Assembly: GCA_937967705.1 (NCBI GenBank)
Contig: CALCJG010000246.1
Coordinates: 1-6,091, forward strand
Length of the DNA: 6,091 bases
Source of the DNA: an uncultured Spirochaetia bacterium
GTDB lineage: Bacteria > Spirochaetota > UBA4802 > JAGODF01
Direction: 5' to 3'
Shown: in pieces, positions 5,412-6,091 of the stretch
Position numbering within the stretch: position 1 is the stretch's first letter
Layout: each line of letters opens with the position of its first letter
Made by a program: the position numbers and the translations under genes
Notes under the pieces: generated by a model
Seen by the model: the letters and a program-made list of their open reading frames with translations, nothing else
Told to the model about the DNA's origin: nothing
The model's database searches: none

Positions 5412-5440
5412 AGCATAGCACCCCCCGAGGCCTTTTTCCA
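5412..5440 (-). promoter_or_regulatory. Possible msrA promoter
   Basis: On the minus strand TGGAAA (5440-5435) and TATGCT (5417-5412) are spaced by 17 bases, matching sigma-70 boxes at four and five positions. Transcription would start near 5405, giving a leader of about 20 bases with AAGGAG before the GTG start. The -35 match is weak, so this is tentative. Confidence 0.35.
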
Positions 5441-5552
5441 GAAAGCACGAAAAGCGAACAGCCGTTTTTTGTTTGCATTTTTACGGAATGAGGGATTTCC
5501 TGCTTCCTCCGGCGCTTGAGACGGAAAAAGCGGGAAAGGGAGGAGCAGGGTG

Positions 5553-6091
5553 ATGTTTAAAAGATTGAAACCTTGGCGAGGGTTGCGGAACATGCGGACC
5601 GGGGTTTTCCCCCTGCTTCCGGCTGCCGGCCTCCTGGGGCTGGTCCTTATGATGCCGGGGTGCGGAGGTAACGGGGCCATCCCCGCGGGGGACCGGGTGT
5701 TTTCGGAGATGGAGCGGTTCCGAAAGGCGGCCGGCGTGTTTCTCGACTATCGGGGCCGGGCGGAACTGATCCTCCATCGTGCCGGCAGCTATCAGGAGTA
5801 TCCCAAGAATCTCAACTGCCCGGAGTTTTCCGCGAAGGAAAAGGTTCGGGATATCTGTGATCTCATGGATCTTAGTTTCGGACGCTACGGCGCCGACGGG
5901 ATCGAGATCGACCTGCAGACCGTTCCGGGCTCCGGGGATTTTAGCAGGGTCTACATCTCCCATGACCGGATAGATCCAGGGAAGGCCCTGGGGAACGAAG
6001 CCGTTAAACGTTATCTGCAACGTAACAGCCTGGATCTGATCATCGCACATTATGTCCGCAAGGGCTATCACCGCAGGGGCAAGTCCCTTTA
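5553..6091 (+). CDS. Glycerophosphodiester phosphodiesterase-like lipoprotein (3' end beyond window)
   Basis: Probably hydrolyses glycerophosphodiesters to an alcohol and glycerol-3-phosphate, anchored at the cell envelope by lipid. Only the first 179 codons are present. A basic N-terminus (KRLKPWRGLRNMR) leads to a hydrophobic stretch (17-34) and lipobox-like MPGC with Cys37 as the lipidation site. The GDPD-family motifs follow: LILHRAGS with His75-Arg76 (family HRG; here HRA), GADGIEIDLQ with Glu118 and Asp120, and YISHD with His137, matching the His/Glu-x-Asp/His set known from GlpQ. The spacing from Glu118 to His137 (19) is longer than in GlpQ (about 15), implying a loop insertion. GGGAGGAG at 5538-5545 precedes the ATG. 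The gene is divergent from msrA. Family assignment is by motif; the missing C-terminus limits certainty. Confidence 0.7.
   Translation, partial: MFKRLKPWRGLRNMRTGVFPLLPAAGLLGLVLMMPGCGGNGAIPAGDRVFSEMERFRKAAGVFLDYRGRAELILHRAGSYQEYPKNLNCPEFSAKEKVRDICDLMDLSFGRYGADGIEIDLQTVPGSGDFSRVYISHDRIDPGKALGNEAVKRYLQRNSLDLIIAHYVRKGYHRRGKSL

Noticed and set aside
4750..5418. Long plus-strand open frame opposite msrA
   Set aside because: It has no recognisable domain or ribosome site and is antisense to an MsrA whose motifs are clear; it is open because of GC-rich codon bias.
5481..6071. Minus-strand open frame over the GDPD-like gene
   Set aside because: The plus strand shows a ribosome site, signal peptide, lipobox and catalytic motifs in one frame; the minus frame shows none.

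Overview
The window falls into two halves of different character. Bases 1 to about 2,450 are AT-rich and look accessory: a decayed transposase, an orphan exported protein, a block of GC-rich hairpins, and a VapBC toxin-antitoxin pair bracketed by two near-identical direct repeats. From about 2,780 to the end the sequence is clearly GC-richer, tightly packed and looks like ordinary chromosome. No gene names the organism. In-frame use of UGA as selenocysteine (below), a lipoprotein with a lipobox and strong Shine-Dalgarno sites point to a selenocysteine-decoding, probably anaerobic Gram-negative bacterium. Desulfobacterota (the old Deltaproteobacteria) would fit, but that is a guess.

Layout: (1) 71-562, remnant of an IS91-type HUH transposase with an internal deletion and a frameshift. 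(2) 678-1244, a secreted protein of unknown function behind a promoter embedded in a 12-bp inverted repeat. (3) 1245-1717, non-coding, with a perfect 11-bp hairpin and the first copy of a 38-bp repeat. (4) 1718-2340, vapB-vapC with a 4-base overlap and a near-consensus promoter. (5) 2341-2789, non-coding, with the second repeat copy and then the padR promoter and a palindromic operator. (6) 2790-4668, a three-gene operon: PadR-family regulator, zinc-ribbon NUDIX hydrolase and metallo-beta-lactamase-fold hydrolase. (7) 4708-5385 on the minus strand, msrA. (8) 5553 to the window end, a glycerophosphodiester phosphodiesterase-like lipoprotein, cut by the window edge.

The most important observation is that msrA (peptide methionine-S-sulfoxide reductase) is not visible as one open reading frame, because its catalytic cysteine codon is TGA. 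The frame is intact on both sides of that TGA, which sits exactly where the GCFWG active-site Cys belongs. A hairpin with a GGU-containing apical loop follows at the spacing expected of a bacterial SECIS element, and the rest of the protein has no cysteine at all. I read it as a selenoprotein MsrA with a lone selenocysteine. A conventional ORF caller would report two fragments or a spurious ORF on the opposite strand.

Functionally the right half mixes repair and hydrolysis: the PadR protein probably controls its own NUDIX/MBL operon through the palindrome over the start site, and MsrA repairs oxidised methionine. No single pathway ties the genes together.
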